A DNA stretch of 7,944 nt from Sphingomonas sp. (lineage in GTDB: Bacteria > Pseudomonadota > Alphaproteobacteria > Sphingomonadales > Sphingomonadaceae). Made by a program: the position numbers and the translations under genes. The notes beneath the pieces are model-generated. The model was not told where the DNA came from. It saw nothing but the letters and a program-made list of their open reading frames with translations, and did no database searches. The stretch lies in assembly GCA_030824725.1 (NCBI GenBank), contig JAPJRE010000177.1:1-7944 (forward strand), given 5' to 3'. Shown in pieces: positions 6,977 to 7,944 of the stretch. Within the stretch, counting starts at the first letter, position 1, and each line of letters starts with the position of its first letter.

Positions 6977-7008
6977 CGATCAAGAAAATACGGGCAAGGT
7001 GCGGTTCG
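6943..7008 (-). promoter_or_regulatory. Nested inverted repeats in the 5' region of the carboxylase operon
   Basis: The 126-bp gap between the DUF3088-like gene and the carboxylase gene holds two nested perfect inverted repeats. The outer arms are CGAACCGCAC (6943-6952) and GTGCGGTTCG (6999-7008), 10 bp each. The inner palindrome CGAACTTC-AC-GAAGTTCG occupies 6952-6969. On the minus strand the AT-rich spacer contains TTGCCC and TTGATC hexamers that could be -35 elements, but no convincing -10 follows. The arrangement could be an operator for a dimeric regulator (LiuR-type MerR or TetR/FadR-like factors control such operons in other proteobacteria), an mRNA leader structure, or a remnant of a dispersed repeat. 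The repeats are seen directly; the function is inference. Confidence 0.5.
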
Positions 7009-7056
7009 CTGGCCATGGCCCAGCCTAGGCAGATTCCGCGCGTGTAGGACAGCCCC

Positions 7057-7368
7057 TCACGGATGGCGCTCCGGAAAGCCGTGGCGGCTGTGGAGCGCGG
7101 CGAGCACGCCCTCGATGTCGTTCGCGAAGCCGCCCTCGGCAAAGGCGAGCGCGGGGAGGTTCTGGTTGTTCTCGCCAAGCCGCGCGACGACTGCCGCGCG
7201 CGGCCGGGGCCAGGGGACGCGGACCACCTCGATATTGGCGGCGCGCCCCGGAAAGGCGGCGAGCAGCCCCTCCACCGTGATGCAGTCCTTGCAGTAGAAG
7301 CGGCGCGCGCCGCCATAGGCCGGGTCCGCCCAGTCGGTGTCGAGGACGAACAGCGTGTCGCGGCTCAT
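7057..7368 (-). CDS. DUF3088-like small protein (thioredoxin-fold candidate)
   Basis: A 103-residue protein that I recognise as resembling the DUF3088 family, whose function is unknown. Visible: an N-terminal TLFVLDTDWADP strand and turn, FYCKDC at 24-29 with a Cys-x-x-Cys pair (Cys26, Cys29) at the head of a helix as in thioredoxin folds, the VPWPRPRAAVVARLGENNQ segment including a PRPRAAV motif, LPALAF, and a C-terminal LHSRHGFPERHP typical of the family. The start at 7368 gives a 4-bp ATGA overlap with the upstream NTF2-like gene. An in-frame ATG at 7377 would add MPG and is also possible; neither has a strong ribosome binding site, which fits translational coupling. No signal peptide is visible, so it should be cytosolic. 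A redox or metal-binding role for the CxxC is possible but unproven. It is separated by 126 bp from the carboxylase operon. Confidence 0.7.
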   Translation of the reverse strand: MSRDTLFVLDTDWADPAYGGARRFYCKDCITVEGLLAAFPGRAANIEVVRVPWPRPRAAVVARLGENNQNLPALAFAEGGFANDIEGVLAALHSRHGFPERHP

Positions 7369-7892
7369 GCCAGGCATCCCGTGGTGCGCGAGGTCCAGGC
7401 GAGGCTGGCGATCTTCCAGGTGCCGTTCTCGCGGACCAGGCTGACATGGTTGGTGCCGCAGTGATGCACCGTGCCGTTCAGCCGGAAGACGTACGGCGCC
7501 CAGACCATGGCGAGATCGCCGTCGATCTCGACCGCGGGACCGGAGATGCGCTCGTCGAACGTCTCGGGACCCGGCTGGAAGCGGGCGAGCAGCTCGGCGT
7601 TGGTCAGCGTGCGGACGGTGCTGGGTCCGCCGGCGGCTTCGGTGACGATCGTTGCGCTTGCGGTCGGGCGCAAGATGGCGCCGATCGCCGCGGCATCGCG
7701 CGTGTTGATCCCGCCGAGCAGCTTGTCGACCGTCGCCAGCACGGCACGCTCGTCGCTGCCGTCGGGCGGGGCGAGCGGGTTGGCGGGCGGCAGCTTGCTC
7801 GGCGAGGGGGCGCTGCGTGTCGGGTTGGCGGCGGGCAGCGGCAGGCCGGCGGTCTGCGGGGCCAGGGTGAGGGCGAGGAGGGAAAGGAGCAT
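7365..7892 (-). CDS. Exported NTF2-like (SnoaL/DUF4440-type) protein
   Basis: A 175-residue protein with a short hydrophobic N-terminus (LLSLLALTLAPQTAG, residues 2-16) that looks like a Sec signal peptide, although its n-region lacks any Lys or Arg. A Pro/Ser/Ala-rich linker runs to about residue 45, followed by an NTF2-like cone-fold domain: ERAVLATVDKLLGGINTRD helix, GDLAMVWAPYVFRLNG strands, HHCGTNHVSLVRENGTWKI and a final LAWTSRTTGC. The pattern His-Cys-Gly near 143-145, with a Cys close to the C-terminus, is familiar from periplasmic members of this family and may form a disulphide (inference). The ATG at 7892 is the first possible start, because an in-frame TGA lies just two codons upstream; AAGG about eight bases before it may serve as ribosome binding site. 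Function is unknown; NTF2-like proteins include ketosteroid isomerase-like enzymes and ligand-binding proteins. The gene is coupled to the DUF3088-like gene. Confidence 0.8.
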   Translation of the reverse strand: MLLSLLALTLAPQTAGLPLPAANPTRSAPSPSKLPPANPLAPPDGSDERAVLATVDKLLGGINTRDAAAIGAILRPTASATIVTEAAGGPSTVRTLTNAELLARFQPGPETFDERISGPAVEIDGDLAMVWAPYVFRLNGTVHHCGTNHVSLVRENGTWKIASLAWTSRTTGCLA

Positions 7893-7914
7893 GGTTCAGC
7901 CTTCAGCGATAAGA

Positions 7915-7940
7915 TCCTCCCCCAGCTTGCTGGGGGAGGG
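7915..7940. repeat. GC-rich intergenic palindrome (REP-like hairpin)
   Basis: CCTCCCCCAGC (7916-7926), TT, GCTGGGGGAGG (7929-7939): perfect 11-bp arms, folding in RNA as a 10-bp stem with a CTTG loop. It lies just upstream of the NTF2-like start, at the window edge. I associate this sequence type with multi-copy intergenic palindromes in sphingomonads (recollection, not checked). There is no T run on either side, so a classical Rho-independent terminator is unlikely. Confidence 0.75.
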
Positions 7941-7944
7941 GGAC

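Noticed and set aside
6969..6997. Sigma-70 promoter for the carboxylase operon (TTGCCC or TTGATC as -35 on the minus strand)
   Set aside because: No acceptable -10 hexamer is found at 16-18 bp from either candidate, so I do not call a promoter.
5713..7047. Long open frame of 444 codons on the plus strand antisense to the carboxylase gene
   Set aside because: Same reasoning: it mirrors the codon bias of a conserved biotin carboxylase, and its translation has no recognisable fold or motif.
6924..7316. Minus-strand open frame of 130 codons spanning the gap before the carboxylase gene
   Set aside because: It overlaps the DUF3088-like gene in another frame and runs into the carboxylase start; the part in the gap mostly translates the nonamer repeats.
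7915..7944. Rho-independent terminator
   Set aside because: The stem is strong but is followed by G-rich or mixed sequence instead of a T run on both strands; a REP-like palindrome is the better description.

Overview
The window looks like a contig-end fragment from a high-GC alphaproteobacterium, most likely a sphingomonad (Sphingomonas or a relative). This rests on the GC-biased codon use, the style of the TamB C-terminus, the gene families present, and a near-perfect GC-rich intergenic palindrome (CCTCCCCCAGC..GCTGGGGGAGG) of a kind I associate with Sphingomonadales. The taxonomic call is an inference; no rRNA or other marker gene is present.

Plus strand, left part: bases 1 to about 82 are poor or artefactual sequence containing a run of 14 G. 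They lead into the C-terminal part of a TamB-type translocation and assembly module protein, which ends at 1396. Fifty bases later comes a complete EthA-like Baeyer-Villiger monooxygenase (1447-2913) with its own good ribosome binding site. It ends tail to tail with the minus-strand genes: one CTAG tetranucleotide supplies both stop codons.

Minus strand, read right to left from 7892 to 2910: an exported NTF2-like (SnoaL/DUF4440-type) protein; a small DUF3088-like thioredoxin-fold candidate joined to it by an ATGA overlap; a 126-bp gap holding nested inverted repeats; then a tight four-gene run. That run is the biotin-carrying alpha subunit of an acyl-CoA carboxylase (best fit 3-methylcrotonyl-CoA carboxylase), a GNAT acetyltransferase (ATGA overlap), a MaoC-like hydratase (start codon directly after the previous stop) and an FAD-dependent amine/polyamine-oxidase-like protein (17-bp gap). 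The carboxylase and the hydratase suggest acyl-CoA breakdown, probably leucine/isovalerate catabolism. The carboxyltransferase (beta) subunit and an acyl-CoA dehydrogenase, which would settle this, are not in the window.

I found no mobile element, tRNA, rRNA, CRISPR array or convincing Rho-independent terminator, and no clearly new multi-gene system. The points most worth a second look are the nested inverted repeats in front of the carboxylase gene, a local GC trough inside that gene, the altered active-site motif of the MaoC protein, the altered BVMO fingerprint, and the terminal palindrome.
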